58,148 nt of DNA from Alkalihalobacterium chitinilyticum (GTDB taxonomy: Bacteria; Bacillota; Bacilli; Bacillales; Bacillaceae_F): positions 1 through 58,148 of the forward strand of contig NZ_JAOTPO010000014.1 of assembly GCF_029028005.1 (NCBI RefSeq). The letters are read 5' to 3'. Both the position numbers and the translations under genes were made by a program. Every line of letters begins with the position of its first letter. Within the stretch, counting starts at the first letter, position 1. Under the pieces are notes generated by a model, which had not been told where the DNA came from, did not search any database, and saw nothing but the letters and a program-made list of their open reading frames with translations. Positions 22,067 to 33,830 of the stretch are shown here, one piece after another.

Positions 22067-23800
22067 CTATATATTTATATGCTTGAATTGTTTGACTTGG
22101 AAAAGCCCTGTATCGGTTAGCTTCAAGTCAGGGATTACGGGCAGGGCTAAGAATGACAATGTTAAAAATGGATTAAAGTTACCTGAGTATCCGACTTCAG
22201 ACAGTGAGGCATTTAACGCATTGATTTGTTTTAGTGTCTCCTCGTAGTGCTGGTCCGTTAATAACCCGCAAATCGGTAGTGGCAGAGTGCTAACAGGCTT
22301 ACCATTTTTAACAATTGCAATGCCTCCTTGCATGTCTTCGATCATGGAAATTGCTTCTAACATGTCGTCGTCATTCGTGCCACAAACAATTATATTATGT
22401 GAATCATGAGCGATCGTCGTTGCGATGGCGCCTTCCGTTAACTGCATGCCTTTAACGATTCCGAGTCCAATGTTTCCTGTTGCATGATGCCGCTCAATAA
22501 CTGCCAATTTCAGTTGGTCCTTTTCTATAGAAGGAATAAATGAGCCATCTTCGCTATCCACTTCTTCGCTGATATGATTCGTAATTAGTGAATTAGGAAT
22601 GACTTCAATGATATTCGCCGTTTTCCCGTTCAATGAGATGTTAAAGTCTTCTTGAGTTAGGGGCTTAATGTTCACACTTTTCGTCAAAGATTGAGGTATC
22701 GCTATTTCCTTATGACTTGCAGCCTTTTCTATAAGTACTTTTTTCTGAACGATGTGTTCGCCTTTCAAAAATACGTCCTCAATTACAACCTGATTAAGAT
22801 CGGAAAGAATGAGCAAGTCAGCATCAAAACCAGGCGCAACGGCTCCTTTGTCTCGTAATTGGAAACATTCCGCAGCATTAATGGTTGCCATTGAGATCGC
22901 TTGTATCGGATCCAAGCCCTCGGCAATCGCTAAGCGAACATTGTGATCAATGCTTCCTTCCTCTAAAAGGTCATCTAAATGTTTGTCATCGGTTACGAAT
23001 AAGCAGCGCCTAGAATTCCTTTCCGTTACAGCGGGAAGCAATGCTTTTAAATCTTTAGCAACCGATCCTTCTCTGATCATTAAATACATCCCGCGTTGCA
23101 AGCGGATTTTAGCTTCTTCTACATTCACAGCTTCGTGATCGGTTTGAATACCAGCCGCTCGATATGTATTAATTCCATATTGATCTAAACCAGCTGCATG
23201 GCCATCGATCAATTTTCCATGTTCTGCGGCAGAAATTAGCTTGTTCACCATTTTCTCACTGCCATTTAAGACTGCAGGAAAATCCATCACTTCGGCAAGC
23301 CCTAACACATTTTGGTCGTTATAAAAAGGAGCGATATCTTCTGATTCAAGGACAGCACCGGCATTTTCAAAAGAAGTAGCTGGTACACAAGATGGAATCA
23401 TAAAATAAATATCTAACAGAGACTCCCGGCTGCTGTCAATTAAATATTGAATACCTTTTGTTCCTGCAACATTTGCAATTTCATGTGGGTCTGCAATCAA
23501 TGTTGTAACCCCATGTGGAACAAGCACTTTCTCTAGCTGCTGCGGGGTAAGCATCGACGATTCGATATGGACATGACCATCAATAAAAGCAGGACAAATA
23601 TAACCGCCCTGAGCATCAAATGTCGAGTTACCTTCATACGAACCGATTCCAACGATTTTCCCTTTTGTAATCGCAAGATCTTCTTCGATGAGTCCCCCGT
23701 TGAACACATCAATTATTTTTCCATTCGTAATGACAAGATCAGCTTTTTTAGCTTTAGATGCGCTGTGAATATAATCATAGATGTTATTGCCAATATTCAA
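22067..23800 (-). CDS. adeC: adenine deaminase AdeC
   Basis: It hydrolyses adenine to hypoxanthine and ammonia for purine salvage. The 577 residues are the normal length. Metal-site motifs are visible: DGHVHIESSM near 73-82, GLAEVMDFPAVL, DGHAAGL and TDHEAV, and VCGTNDDDM in the C-terminal domain. AAGGAGG precedes the ATG. The gene is transcribed leftward between yerC and pcrB, an interruption compared with the plain yer-pcr order. An extended -10-like TTGGTATACT lies about 50 bases upstream on its strand. Two adenine-deaminase-family genes thus lie within 5 kb. Confidence 0.95.
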   Translation of the reverse strand: MNIGNNIYDYIHSASKAKKADLVITNGKIIDVFNGGLIEEDLAITKGKIVGIGSYEGNSTFDAQGGYICPAFIDGHVHIESSMLTPQQLEKVLVPHGVTTLIADPHEIANVAGTKGIQYLIDSSRESLLDIYFMIPSCVPATSFENAGAVLESEDIAPFYNDQNVLGLAEVMDFPAVLNGSEKMVNKLISAAEHGKLIDGHAAGLDQYGINTYRAAGIQTDHEAVNVEEAKIRLQRGMYLMIREGSVAKDLKALLPAVTERNSRRCLFVTDDKHLDDLLEEGSIDHNVRLAIAEGLDPIQAISMATINAAECFQLRDKGAVAPGFDADLLILSDLNQVVIEDVFLKGEHIVQKKVLIEKAASHKEIAIPQSLTKSVNIKPLTQEDFNISLNGKTANIIEVIPNSLITNHISEEVDSEDGSFIPSIEKDQLKLAVIERHHATGNIGLGIVKGMQLTEGAIATTIAHDSHNIIVCGTNDDDMLEAISMIEDMQGGIAIVKNGKPVSTLPLPICGLLTDQHYEETLKQINALNASLSEVGYSGNFNPFLTLSFLALPVIPDLKLTDTGLFQVKQFKHINI

Positions 23801-23916
23801 TTGAAAACCTCCTTATAGTTCGTACCCTAATCATTTTGTATAGTATACCAACCTAGATTTTAAAATGTTAGTTTTTAGTCCAAAAATGTACCAATATATT
23901 TTTCAAGAGTGTCCCC

Positions 23917-23945
23917 TTAGATTGCGGTCTGATTTTTGATATAAT
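23917..23945 (+). promoter_or_regulatory. promoter for pcrB-pcrA-ligA-yerH
   Basis: A consensus TATAAT (23940-23945) with an extended TGA before it lies 44 bases before the pcrB ATG. The -35 (TTAGAT at 23917-23922, spacing 17) is weak. This is the only good -10 in the divergent region on this strand. Confidence 0.5.
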
Positions 23946-23988
23946 CATTCAGTGTAGATAAATGTTTTGGATGATGGAGGAAATAGTC

Positions 23989-24675
23989 ATGCTTGAATAT
24001 AAAGATTGGAAGCATGCCTTTAAATTAGATCCGAATAAAGAACTTAGCGATGAAGATTTAGAGGCAATTTGTGAGTCTGGAACAGATGGAATTATTGTAG
24101 GAGGAACAGATGGAGTAACTCTTGATAATACCCTGAGTTTATTAGCAAGAGTCCGCCGCTATTCAGTACCTTGCGCGTTAGAAATCTCAAATCTAGAGTC
24201 ATTGACACCAGGATTTGATCATTATTTTATTCCAACCGTGCTAAACAGTAATGATACGCAGTGGATCACGAAACTTCATCATCAGGCTGTAAAAGAGTAT
24301 GGTCCCATCATGAATTGGGATGAAATAGTGATGGAAGGGTACTGTATCCTTAATCCAGATGCAAAAGTTGCCCAACTAACGAATTCAGATACTAATTTGC
24401 AAGAAGAAGATGTTGTTGCGTATGCTCGAATGGCAGAGCATATGTATCATTTACCGATATTTTATATTGAATATAGTGGAACGTACGGAGAAGTATCAGT
24501 CGTAGAGGCGGTAAAAGATGTGTTAAAAGACACCCGCTTATTTTACGGCGGTGGCATAACGAATACAGAACAAGCAGAAGAAATGGCACAATTTGCGGAT
24601 ACGGTCATCGTAGGAAATATCATCTATGATAATATAAAAGCTGCACTAGCTACGGTTCATGCCGTAAAAAAATAG
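23989..24675 (+). CDS. pcrB: heptaprenylglyceryl phosphate synthase PcrB
   Basis: A TIM-barrel prenyltransferase, it transfers heptaprenyl to glycerol-1-phosphate to start an archaeal-type ether lipid in bacilli. Start choice: ATG at 23989 has GGAGG 9 bases upstream and yields [15 protein letters not shown], 228 residues, matching family length; an earlier ATG at 23962 has no ribosome site. Motifs [22 protein letters not shown] and FYGGGITN (phosphate-binding) are intact. First gene of the pcrB-pcrA-ligA group. Confidence 0.94.
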   Translation: MLEYKDWKHAFKLDPNKELSDEDLEAICESGTDGIIVGGTDGVTLDNTLSLLARVRRYSVPCALEISNLESLTPGFDHYFIPTVLNSNDTQWITKLHHQAVKEYGPIMNWDEIVMEGYCILNPDAKVAQLTNSDTNLQEEDVVAYARMAEHMYHLPIFYIEYSGTYGEVSVVEAVKDVLKDTRLFYGGGITNTEQAEEMAQFADTVIVGNIIYDNIKAALATVHAVKK

Positions 24676-24737
24676 AGTTGTTGCAAAATAAATAGTACAG
24701 TAAAATAGAATGAGAACATACGTTTGGTGGTGGGAAA

Positions 24738-26957
24738 GTGCAAAGTAAGTTAATGGAAAAGATGTTAGCAGGATTAAACCCAGAACAAAGGAAAGCTGTC
24801 CAGCACACAGATGGACCTTTATTATTAATGGCCGGTGCTGGAAGTGGAAAAACGAGAGTATTAACTCATCGAATTGCTTATATTATTCGAGAAAAAGGCG
24901 TAGCCCCGTATAATATTCTTGCGATTACATTTACGAATAAAGCAGCCCGTGAAATGAAAGACCGTGTGGCACAAATTGTAGGAGGAACAGCGGAGAATAT
25001 TTGGATTTCGACGTTCCACTCGATGTGCGTACGTATTTTAAGAAGAGATATTGATCGAATTGGTTTTAGTAGAAACTTTACGATCTTAGATGGATCCGAC
25101 CAATTGTCTGTTATAAAGCAAATCTTAAAAACGAAAAATATCGATCCGAAAAAGTTTGAGCCGAGAAGTATTCTAGGGACGATCAGCTCAGCTAAAAATG
25201 AATTGAAACGTGCAGAAGAATTCTCAAAAACGGCAAGCAGTTTATATGACCAAACAGCTGCAGAAGTATATGTAGAATATGAAAAACAACTAAAGAAAAA
25301 TCAATCATTAGATTTTGATGATTTAATTATGACGACGATTCGTTTATTTAAGCTAGTACCTGAAGTACTAGAGTATTATCAAAGAAAGTTCCAATATATT
25401 CACGTCGATGAGTATCAAGATACAAACAAAGCACAATATGTATTAGTTAATATGCTCGCAGAAAAGTATAAAAATATTTGTGTTGTCGGGGACTCGGATC
25501 AATCAATTTATCGCTGGCGCGGCGCGGATATTGCTAACATACTTTCATTTGAACAAGATTATCCTACAGCGGCGGTTATACTTTTAGAGCAAAATTACCG
25601 TTCAACTAAGACTATTTTAGAGGCTGCGAACAAAGTAATTGAAAATAACTCGAAAAGAAAACCGAAAAAGCTTTGGACTGAAAATGACGAAGGATGTAAA
25701 ATTGTCCGCTATGAAGCCGATACAGAGCAAGATGAAGCATACTACGTCATTGGGAAAATAAAAGAAGTAACACGTAATGGGCATAGTAATTCTGATATAG
25801 CAATCCTTTACCGTACGAATGCACAATCGCGTGTAATGGAGGAATTACTCGTTAAATCAAACATTGAATATAACATCGTCGGCGGAACGAAATTCTATGA
25901 TCGTAAAGAGATCAAAGATGTATTAGCGTACTTACGTCTAATTGCCAATCCTGATGACGATATTAGTTTGCAACGTATTATTAATGTTCCAAAACGAGGC
26001 ATTGGGGCCGCAACCGTTGACCGTATTTTAGAATACGGAGCGAACCAAGGGATATCCATGTTTAAAGTTTTGCAAGAAATTGAAGAAGTCGGCCTGAGTG
26101 CGCGAGTGGTCGGTAAGCTCGAAGAATTCTCACGACAGATGAACAACTGGATTAATATGCAGGAGTATTTATCCGTTACTGAATTAGTAGAAGAAGTAAT
26201 TGAAAAATCCGGCTACCGTGACATGTTAAAAAATGAAAAAACATTAGAAGCACAAAGTCGTTTAGAGAATATTGATGAGTTTTTATCAGTAACAGTTGAG
26301 TTTGAAAAAAGTAGTGAGGATAGATCGTTAATTGCGTTTTTAACCGATCTTGCTCTTGTTGCTGATATTGACAAACTTGATGAAGATGATGAAAAGCCAA
26401 CAGAAGTCGTCACTTTGATGACGATGCACTCGGCAAAAGGGTTAGAATTCCCAATTGTATTTATTATCGGAATGGAAGAAGGCGTGTTCCCTCATAGCCG
26501 ATCTCTGTTTGAAGAAGAAGAAATGGAAGAAGAACGTCGCTTAGCTTATGTAGGAATTACTCGTGCTGAACAGCAATTATTTTTAACGAATGCTAGAAGC
26601 CGTACGTTATTTGGACGCACGAGTACAAATGCTCCTTCGCGTTTCTTAAAAGAGATCCCAGAGTCTTGTCTAGAAGAACCTGCAAAACCAGAACCGGTTT
26701 GGGCAAAAACATCACGACCAAGCTCATTTAGTGCACCAAAACGAAATGTTGCGTCTACTCGACCGGTCGCTTCCTCATCAGGTGGAGAAGGCTTCCAATG
26801 GGCAGTGGGAGATAAAGCGGAGCACGGGAAGTGGGGAATTGGTACGGTTGTCAGTACAAAAGGTGAAGGGGAACATATCGAGCTGGATATCGCTTTTCCA
26901 AAACCAGTAGGTGTTAAACGATTAGTTGCCAAATTTGCCCCGATTAAAAAGGTGTAA
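24738..26957 (+). CDS. pcrA: ATP-dependent DNA helicase PcrA
   Basis: An essential SF1A 3'-5' helicase in repair, plasmid replication and transcription conflict resolution. The 739 residues include Walker A AGAGSGKT near 33-40, [10 protein letters not shown], motif [16 protein letters not shown], and motif [13 protein letters not shown]. The C-terminal RNA-polymerase-interacting Tudor-like part ([15 protein letters not shown]) is present. The start is GTG with GGTGG upstream; an internal ATG 15 bases later is possible. ligA follows 15 bases after the stop. Confidence 0.96.
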   Translation: MQSKLMEKMLAGLNPEQRKAVQHTDGPLLLMAGAGSGKTRVLTHRIAYIIREKGVAPYNILAITFTNKAAREMKDRVAQIVGGTAENIWISTFHSMCVRILRRDIDRIGFSRNFTILDGSDQLSVIKQILKTKNIDPKKFEPRSILGTISSAKNELKRAEEFSKTASSLYDQTAAEVYVEYEKQLKKNQSLDFDDLIMTTIRLFKLVPEVLEYYQRKFQYIHVDEYQDTNKAQYVLVNMLAEKYKNICVVGDSDQSIYRWRGADIANILSFEQDYPTAAVILLEQNYRSTKTILEAANKVIENNSKRKPKKLWTENDEGCKIVRYEADTEQDEAYYVIGKIKEVTRNGHSNSDIAILYRTNAQSRVMEELLVKSNIEYNIVGGTKFYDRKEIKDVLAYLRLIANPDDDISLQRIINVPKRGIGAATVDRILEYGANQGISMFKVLQEIEEVGLSARVVGKLEEFSRQMNNWINMQEYLSVTELVEEVIEKSGYRDMLKNEKTLEAQSRLENIDEFLSVTVEFEKSSEDRSLIAFLTDLALVADIDKLDEDDEKPTEVVTLMTMHSAKGLEFPIVFIIGMEEGVFPHSRSLFEEEEMEEERRLAYVGITRAEQQLFLTNARSRTLFGRTSTNAPSRFLKEIPESCLEEPAKPEPVWAKTSRPSSFSAPKRNVASTRPVASSSGGEGFQWAVGDKAEHGKWGIGTVVSTKGEGEHIELDIAFPKPVGVKRLVAKFAPIKKV

Positions 26958-26960
26958 TGA

Positions 26961-28985
<2,025 letters not shown>

Positions 28986-29003
28986 TTTGGTTAAATGAAT
29001 AAC

Positions 29004-29041
29004 CCTCCTCTTAAATAAACGTTTGTTTAAGAGGAGGTTTA
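29004..29041 (+). terminator. hairpin between ligA and yerH
   Basis: CCTCCTCTTAAA and TTTAAGAGGAGG form a strong stem around TAAACGTTTG. Only TTTAA follows, so it may be a partial terminator with some read-through into yerH, whose ribosome site lies 8 bases downstream. Confidence 0.7.
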
Positions 29042-29063
29042 ATACGGAGTAGGAGTGATGAAG

Positions 29064-30236
29064 ATGATTAAACGAGCGATACCTTTTGCTCTTTGCAGCG
29101 TCATCTTTTTGTCAGGTTGTTTTCCTTTTTTACAGCCAGAGGAGCAGTTGATAGAAGAGGAATTAGAAGGGGAAGACCAAATTGTTGAATTGAGCCCGGA
29201 AGTGTATACACCTGAAAACTACTATCGAAGTGTTCTATATGATGGGTCCTATACTCATGGTGAAAGCAGAGGCTTTAGTAATGCTGTTGTATACAATCGT
29301 CTTGATATCGAACAGTTGGAATTAGGTTTAATGGGGCTGGCTAATGAAAGATTCGATCCAGAAAAGTATTTTTTTAGGGAAGGCCAGTTTATTTCTCGTG
29401 ATGAACTAAATAATTGGTTAATACGATATCATGAAGACGATAATCCTCAAGGTTTAAATCCGCCCCTTGGATCAGGGGACACATTAAGAGATCAAGAGGA
29501 AAACCAACCCCGTTATTTGTCTCATATATTAGAACATAACTATTTAGTAGAAAATGCAAACGGCCAGCTGGAGTTAGGTGGAGTCGTTATTGGTCTGTCT
29601 ATGAATACGGTTTATAACTATCGTATTTTTGATGATCAAGGAAGAATATATCGATACGAAGTTGATATTGATCAGAAAAAAATGGAGGCTGAAGGAAAGC
29701 GAATGGCCGAAGAAATTGTTGCGCGTTTGCGCAACCCTAATCGTGAAGAAGGAGCATTAGAAAATGTTCCAATTATCGTGGCATTGTTTCAAGAAGAAAA
29801 ACGAGAAGCAATTGTACCCGGAAATTTCATCATGAAGGGTGTTGCTGAGCCTCAACGCCAAGTTGACAGATGGCAAGCAATTAATCAGAAGTACTATTTT
29901 TATCCTTCTACTCGTGCAAACAATGAGCAGCGAAATGATGCGGAACGTTTCTTAAAGTTTAAAGAAGAAATCAATGATTTCTTCGACAACTATGTCGGTG
30001 TCGTAGGTAAAGGGTTTTATAAAGATGAACAGCTTACAGAACTGACGATTGAAATCCCGATTCGTTTCCAAGGGAAGGCCGAAATCATTGCACTTACACA
30101 ATTTTCAGCCGATCGAATTGCACAACGTTTTCCAAGTAACCTAAAAATACAAGTGTATATCACATCTGTATCTGGACAAGAGGCCCTTATTGTTCGCAAT
30201 CCGAATGAAGATCCTTTTATCCATATTTACAGATAA
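29064..30236 (+). CDS. yerH: CamS-family lipoprotein YerH
   Basis: The product has 390 residues from ATG 29064, chosen because GTAGGAG is 8 bases upstream; two earlier starts at 29055 and 29058 are too close to it. The signal peptide ends in lipobox FLSGC at Cys17, followed by an acidic linker. The CamS domain (staphylococcal sex-pheromone precursor family) covers most of the chain, including SRGFSNAVVYNRLDIEQLE and RDELNNWLIRY. It would be lipid-anchored outside the membrane. Function in bacilli unknown. Position after ligA is as in B. subtilis. Confidence 0.87.
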   Translation: MIKRAIPFALCSVIFLSGCFPFLQPEEQLIEEELEGEDQIVELSPEVYTPENYYRSVLYDGSYTHGESRGFSNAVVYNRLDIEQLELGLMGLANERFDPEKYFFREGQFISRDELNNWLIRYHEDDNPQGLNPPLGSGDTLRDQEENQPRYLSHILEHNYLVENANGQLELGGVVIGLSMNTVYNYRIFDDQGRIYRYEVDIDQKKMEAEGKRMAEEIVARLRNPNREEGALENVPIIVALFQEEKREAIVPGNFIMKGVAEPQRQVDRWQAINQKYYFYPSTRANNEQRNDAERFLKFKEEINDFFDNYVGVVGKGFYKDEQLTELTIEIPIRFQGKAEIIALTQFSADRIAQRFPSNLKIQVYITSVSGQEALIVRNPNEDPFIHIYR

Positions 30237-30260
30237 CGCACGAGTTATTAAAAACAACAA

Positions 30261-30294
30261 AAACGCAGGGGGTGCTAAATCCTCTGCGTTTTTT
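30261..30294 (+). terminator. terminator of the ligA-yerH region
   Basis: AAACGCAG pairs with CTGCGTTT around a GG/CC-extended loop, with six T at the end. It follows the yerH stop by 25 bases. Confidence 0.85.
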
Positions 30295-30515
30295 GGTGTG
30301 ATTTTATTAGGCGAATAACTCTGTTAACCTTCCTTTGTGAAATTAGTTTTTCTATTTCGATACTCACTATCAATCCAAACTTGTGTATCGAAAATCGAGG
30401 AAAACACAAGAGTGTTTACTTTTTATAATACATTTTCAAAGTTTGGGCGGATAGGCAAGCTACGAAAACGTGCTTTAGGCAATAAGTTACTGTATAAGAT
30501 GAAGGGAGTGAGAAT

Positions 30516-30992
30516 ATGGGTAGGCGAATAAATCATACTGAAAATGACGTGAACTCGTTAGCGAGGCTCATGCTGGCCGAAGCGATTGGTGAAGGCGCCG
30601 AAGGGATGGATATGGTAGGAACGGTTGTGGCCAATCGGGTTGAGGCAGACTGTGAACCTGACTTCAGAAATTTACGCAATATCAGACATGCTATCTATCA
30701 TGAGATTCCAGGAACTGGAATACCTCACTTTGAACCTGTTTTAAATGGAGCCTTGTATACACAGCGTCCCACAGAGGAGGACCTGCAGAGGGCCAGGAAT
30801 ATATTGAATGGTCATAGGAATCCTCGAGCCCGAATGAACTTGTGGTTTTTTAATCCAAGTCCAGGGCAAGCATTCCGTGACCCTTGTACCCCAACGATGC
30901 CACGATCGCCCATGACACAGTTTGATTTTGCACACAGAAATCATTGCTTCTATGTCGGTGTACCGGGCTACTGCCCTGAGTTTTATAGATGA
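30516..30992 (+). CDS. cwlJ: spore cortex-lytic cell wall hydrolase CwlJ
   Basis: The 158 residues form one Hydrolase_2 (SleB/CwlJ) domain without signal peptide, as expected for CwlJ, which is laid down in the spore coat. The catalytic glutamate region ARLMLAEAIGEGAEG (about 17-31) is present, followed by VANRV and the late FDFAHRNHCFYV. CwlJ degrades cortex peptidoglycan during germination in response to Ca-dipicolinate and depends on GerQ. gerQ follows 25 bases later, so the pair forms one operon. GAAGGGAGTG precedes the ATG. Expected control is by sporulation sigma factors, but no clear promoter was found. Confidence 0.92.
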   Translation: MGRRINHTENDVNSLARLMLAEAIGEGAEGMDMVGTVVANRVEADCEPDFRNLRNIRHAIYHEIPGTGIPHFEPVLNGALYTQRPTEEDLQRARNILNGHRNPRARMNLWFFNPSPGQAFRDPCTPTMPRSPMTQFDFAHRNHCFYVGVPGYCPEFYR

Positions 30993-31017
30993 ATTATTAT
31001 AAGGAGATGAACTTATC

Positions 31018-31476
31018 ATGACTTGCGGAAACTCTAGTTATAATCCAATGAGCTTTTCCCCTGGTTTTTATCCGTCTACTATGATGCAAGCACCTGCTAT
31101 ACAACAACCAACTGGCTTCCCGATGGGTATGCATTCTGGACCTGCATATAATGTGCCTGTTGTTCCGATGGGAACTGGACAGATGCTGCCGACAGGCAGG
31201 GTGGAAGAATCATTTATTGAAAATATCCTGCGCTTTAACAAAGGCAAGGTTGGTACCTTCTACTTTACTTACCAAGGGAACAATAGATGGAATGCAATGG
31301 TTTACCAAGGTCGTGTGGAAACGGCTGGCCGTGACCATATCATCATCAGTGACCCGGCCAGCGGTAAACGCTATCTGCTGTTGATGGCAAATCTTGACTG
31401 GGTAGAATTCGATGAACGAATTAACTATCCTCACATGGAGATAAGTCCGGCTATCCAATTGGATGTATCGGAGTGA
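31018..31476 (+). CDS. gerQ: spore coat protein GerQ
   Basis: The 152 residues have a Pro/Met/Gly-rich N-terminal half (about 1-60) and a conserved C-terminal GerQ domain from EESFIENILRFNKGKVG to the end. In B. subtilis GerQ is cross-linked into the coat by transglutaminase Tgl and is needed to place CwlJ. AAGGAGATGAAC precedes the ATG. Partner gene cwlJ lies directly upstream. A structured 3' region and a terminator follow. Confidence 0.93.
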   Translation: MTCGNSSYNPMSFSPGFYPSTMMQAPAIQQPTGFPMGMHSGPAYNVPVVPMGTGQMLPTGRVEESFIENILRFNKGKVGTFYFTYQGNNRWNAMVYQGRVETAGRDHIIISDPASGKRYLLLMANLDWVEFDERINYPHMEISPAIQLDVSE

Positions 31477-31513
31477 TGTTGTAGAACTCTAAAACCAGCT
31501 GCCATTTAGTTTT

Positions 31514-31580
31514 TGATCGATGCTCCTAATGTTTATAGCATCATCGCTTGCTGTGCTCAGCTTTTGGAGCGTATCGATCA
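31514..31580. repeat. long imperfect inverted repeat after gerQ
   Basis: TGATCGAT-GCTCC (31514-31526) is the near inverse complement of GGAGCGTATCGATCA (31566-31580), with two unpaired bases on the right arm. It would fold as a long stem in the 3' untranslated part of cwlJ-gerQ. No T tract follows, so it is not itself a terminator. Confidence 0.6.
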
Positions 31581-31624
31581 TCCCTGCACCTGGTGTATAG
31601 CAAAGTAAATAACCGAAATTTCTT

Positions 31625-31648
31625 GGCGACTGAAAGGTCGCCTTTTTT
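31625..31648 (+). terminator. terminator after cwlJ-gerQ
   Basis: GGCGAC (31625-31630) and GTCGCC (31637-31642) with a TGAAAG loop are followed by six T. Confidence 0.85.
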
Positions 31649-31938
31649 CATTTTCTGCTCTCCTCATCAAATAAATCGCGCACAAATTATTATTCATTTT
31701 AGTGAATATTTACTATAATTAATCTACTATAGAACCTATTATTAAATTTACTGCTGTATCAATATTCATTCACGTTTAGGTGCAACAATCATTTAAATGT
31801 TCGTACATCTTTAATGTGTTAAGGTATTAAAAGAGTGCACCATTCAATCAAGACGATGCTGTTTAAAAGTCAATTGAAAATATTTTGAACATTGTCAGGA
31901 CGTTAGATGCATAGATTTTGCATAAAGGGGGTGTAGGA

Positions 31939-32043
31939 ATGGAACATCAATTAACGTTAGCTACATCTGTTTTACTATGGGTCCCAATGCTTTTATTAAT
32001 CGTTTTTTCATTAGTAAGCTTGATTAAAGAAAGGAGAGAATAA
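31939..32043 (+). CDS. 34-residue symporter small accessory protein
   Basis: The frame reads MEHQLTLATSVLLWVPMLLL, then a continued hydrophobic helix and the charged tail SLIKERRE. AAAGGGGGTGTAGGA precedes the ATG. It ends 2 bases before the TTG start of opuE, and its last codons contain the ribosome site (AAAGGAGAG) for opuE, so the two are translationally coupled. Automatic annotation knows such proteins as symporter small accessory proteins. A single membrane helix next to the sodium/solute symporter suggests an auxiliary subunit. Function is inferred from context only. Confidence 0.72.
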   Translation: MEHQLTLATSVLLWVPMLLLIVFSLVSLIKERRE

Positions 32044-32045
32044 CT

Positions 32046-33563
32046 TTGGAGGTTGCAACGTTATTTACGTTTATCATTTATCTTGTTGGAATGTTAGCTA
32101 TTGGAATTATCGCTTATCGTTTAACTAACAATCTATCTGACTACGTGTTAGGCGGTCGCCGACTTAACGGAAGTGTTGCTGCATTAAGTGCGGGTGCCTC
32201 GGATATGAGTAGTTGGTTGCTTTTAGGTTTGCCAGGTGCGCTGTATATCGGTGGAATGGGTGAGATCTGGATTGCAGTAGGCCTTGCAATTGGTGCGTAT
32301 CTAAACTGGCAGTATGTTGCTGCTCGTTTAAGAAAGTATACAGAAGTCGCAAATGATTCTATTACTCTACCAGACTTTTTCGAAAATCGATTTCATGACA
32401 AATCAAAGATCCTTCGAATGGTGTCAGCCCTAGTCATCTTGCTGTTTTTTGCTTTTTATACATCAGCAGGACTTGTGGGTGGCGCGTTGTTATTTGAAGC
32501 ATCTTTTGGAATGACTTATACACAAGCACTTTGGATTGGTGCGATTGTTATCATTTCTTACACGTTTTTAGGTGGTTTTTTAGCGGTTAGTTGGACAGAT
32601 TTTTTTCAAGGGATTTTGATGTTTCTTGCATTAATTATTGTTCCGGTTGTTGCTGTATCAAAATTAGGTGGTTGGCAAACAACACTAAATGCTGTCGGTG
32701 AAATTGATCCTGCCTATTTAGATGCGTTCCAAGGAGCTACGATTTTGGGTGTCATATCATTGTTAGCTTGGGGATTAGGTTACTTTGGTCAACCTCATAT
32801 CATAACGAGGTTCATGGCTGTAAAATCAGTAAAGGAAATTCCTAAAGCACGCTTTATTGGGATGACGTGGATGGTTCTCGCATTATTTGGAGCTATTTTT
32901 ACAGGCTTTGTTGGGATTGCCTATTTTTCAGTGAACGGGCCAGAAGCAGCCATTTCAGCTGGGGCTCATGAAACTGTATTTATATTGTTTACTCAAGTTT
33001 TATTCGATCCTTGGGTAGCGGGCTTTCTCCTTGCTGCTATACTAGCTGCAATTATGAGTACAATTGATTCACAGTTGCTTGTTTCATCAAGTGCTTTAGC
33101 TGAAGATTTTTACAAAGGCATGATACGAAAAAGTGCATCAGAAACAGAGCTCGTTTGGGTTGGGAGAATAGGTGTTGTTGCCATTGCGTTGATCGCCATC
33201 CTTCTCGCCTACAATCCAAATAATTCAGTTTTAAATTTAGTCGGTTATGCTTGGGCAGGGTTTGGTGCAGCGTTTGGTCCATTGATTATTTTTTCATTAT
33301 TTTGGAAAAGGATGACACGTAACGGTGCTCTTGCGGGAATGCTTACGGGGGGAATTACTGTTGTAATATGGGATCTCTTATCAACACCTCCAAATGGCCC
33401 GGATGGTACGCCGTTGCCGCAATCAGAAGCGATTATTCCGTTTGGGCTCTATGAAATCGTTCCTGGTTTTATCTTTGCTGCCATTGCAATTGTAGTCGTT
33501 AGTTTGCTAGGTAAGGTGCCTAATCAGGAAATACAAGAAGAGTTTGAGCGAGCAAGATTATAA
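32046..33563 (+). CDS. opuE: sodium/proline symporter OpuE (PutP family)
   Basis: A sodium:solute symporter of 505 residues with about 13 membrane helices. Family segments are visible: SAGASDMSSWLLLGLPGALY near 48-67, WGLGYFGQPHIITRFMA and AAIMSTIDSQLLVSSSALAEDF. It imports proline; the position between yerH and gatC is that of B. subtilis opuE, the osmotically induced system, rather than catabolic putP. Start is TTG with AAAGGAG 9 bases upstream inside the small accessory gene. A strong terminator follows at 33618. Confidence 0.88.
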   Translation: MEVATLFTFIIYLVGMLAIGIIAYRLTNNLSDYVLGGRRLNGSVAALSAGASDMSSWLLLGLPGALYIGGMGEIWIAVGLAIGAYLNWQYVAARLRKYTEVANDSITLPDFFENRFHDKSKILRMVSALVILLFFAFYTSAGLVGGALLFEASFGMTYTQALWIGAIVIISYTFLGGFLAVSWTDFFQGILMFLALIIVPVVAVSKLGGWQTTLNAVGEIDPAYLDAFQGATILGVISLLAWGLGYFGQPHIITRFMAVKSVKEIPKARFIGMTWMVLALFGAIFTGFVGIAYFSVNGPEAAISAGAHETVFILFTQVLFDPWVAGFLLAAILAAIMSTIDSQLLVSSSALAEDFYKGMIRKSASETELVWVGRIGVVAIALIAILLAYNPNNSVLNLVGYAWAGFGAAFGPLIIFSLFWKRMTRNGALAGMLTGGITVVIWDLLSTPPNGPDGTPLPQSEAIIPFGLYEIVPGFIFAAIAIVVVSLLGKVPNQEIQEEFERARL

Positions 33564-33617
33564 CAGCGGCTTTGGCATACTTACTCGTTTTAAAATTTTA
33601 AGATGTAATCAATCAAG

Positions 33618-33657
33618 CAAAACCATGAGGATAATTCTACTATCCTCATGGTTTTTT
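33618..33657 (+). terminator. terminator of opuE
   Basis: AAACCATGAGGATA pairs with TATCCTCATGGTTT around ATTCTAC, with a T run at the end. Confidence 0.88.
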
Positions 33658-33761
33658 ATTTGTTTGAAAGCAATTAAAGACTTGAAACAGTGAAAAATGG
33701 AAACCCTTATACTTTCTGTAATATTTCGATAATTTGTCAAGTGTTGTTATAATGGGGTTTA

Positions 33762-33790
33762 TTGCCTATTACTACGTAATTTGGTATGAT
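33762..33790 (+). promoter_or_regulatory. promoter of gatCAB
   Basis: TTGCCT (33762-33767) and TATGAT (33785-33790) are 17 bases apart, 41 bases before the gatC ATG. A second TATAAT at 33748-33753 has a poor -35 and could be an alternative. Confidence 0.6.
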
Positions 33791-33830
33791 CTATTTATTG
33801 TGAAAATGAACGATTTTTGGAGGTGGAAGG

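Larger units (their letters stand above)
31477..31938. other. gene-free region between gerQ and the opuE unit
   Basis: The region holds a 67-base inverted repeat (31514-31580), an intrinsic terminator (31625-31648) and an AT-rich stretch (31680-31930) before the small symporter-accessory gene. A leftward 30-codon frame at 31489-31581 overlaps the inverted repeat and is not called as a gene. The AT-rich part should contain the promoter of the opuE unit, but I could not fix one with good -35 and -10 elements. Confidence 0.4.

Noticed and set aside
30337-30531. 64-residue rightward frame before cwlJ
   Set aside because: It has no ribosome site, overlaps the cwlJ start, has no recognisable motif and unlike codon use; the region should hold the sporulation promoter instead.
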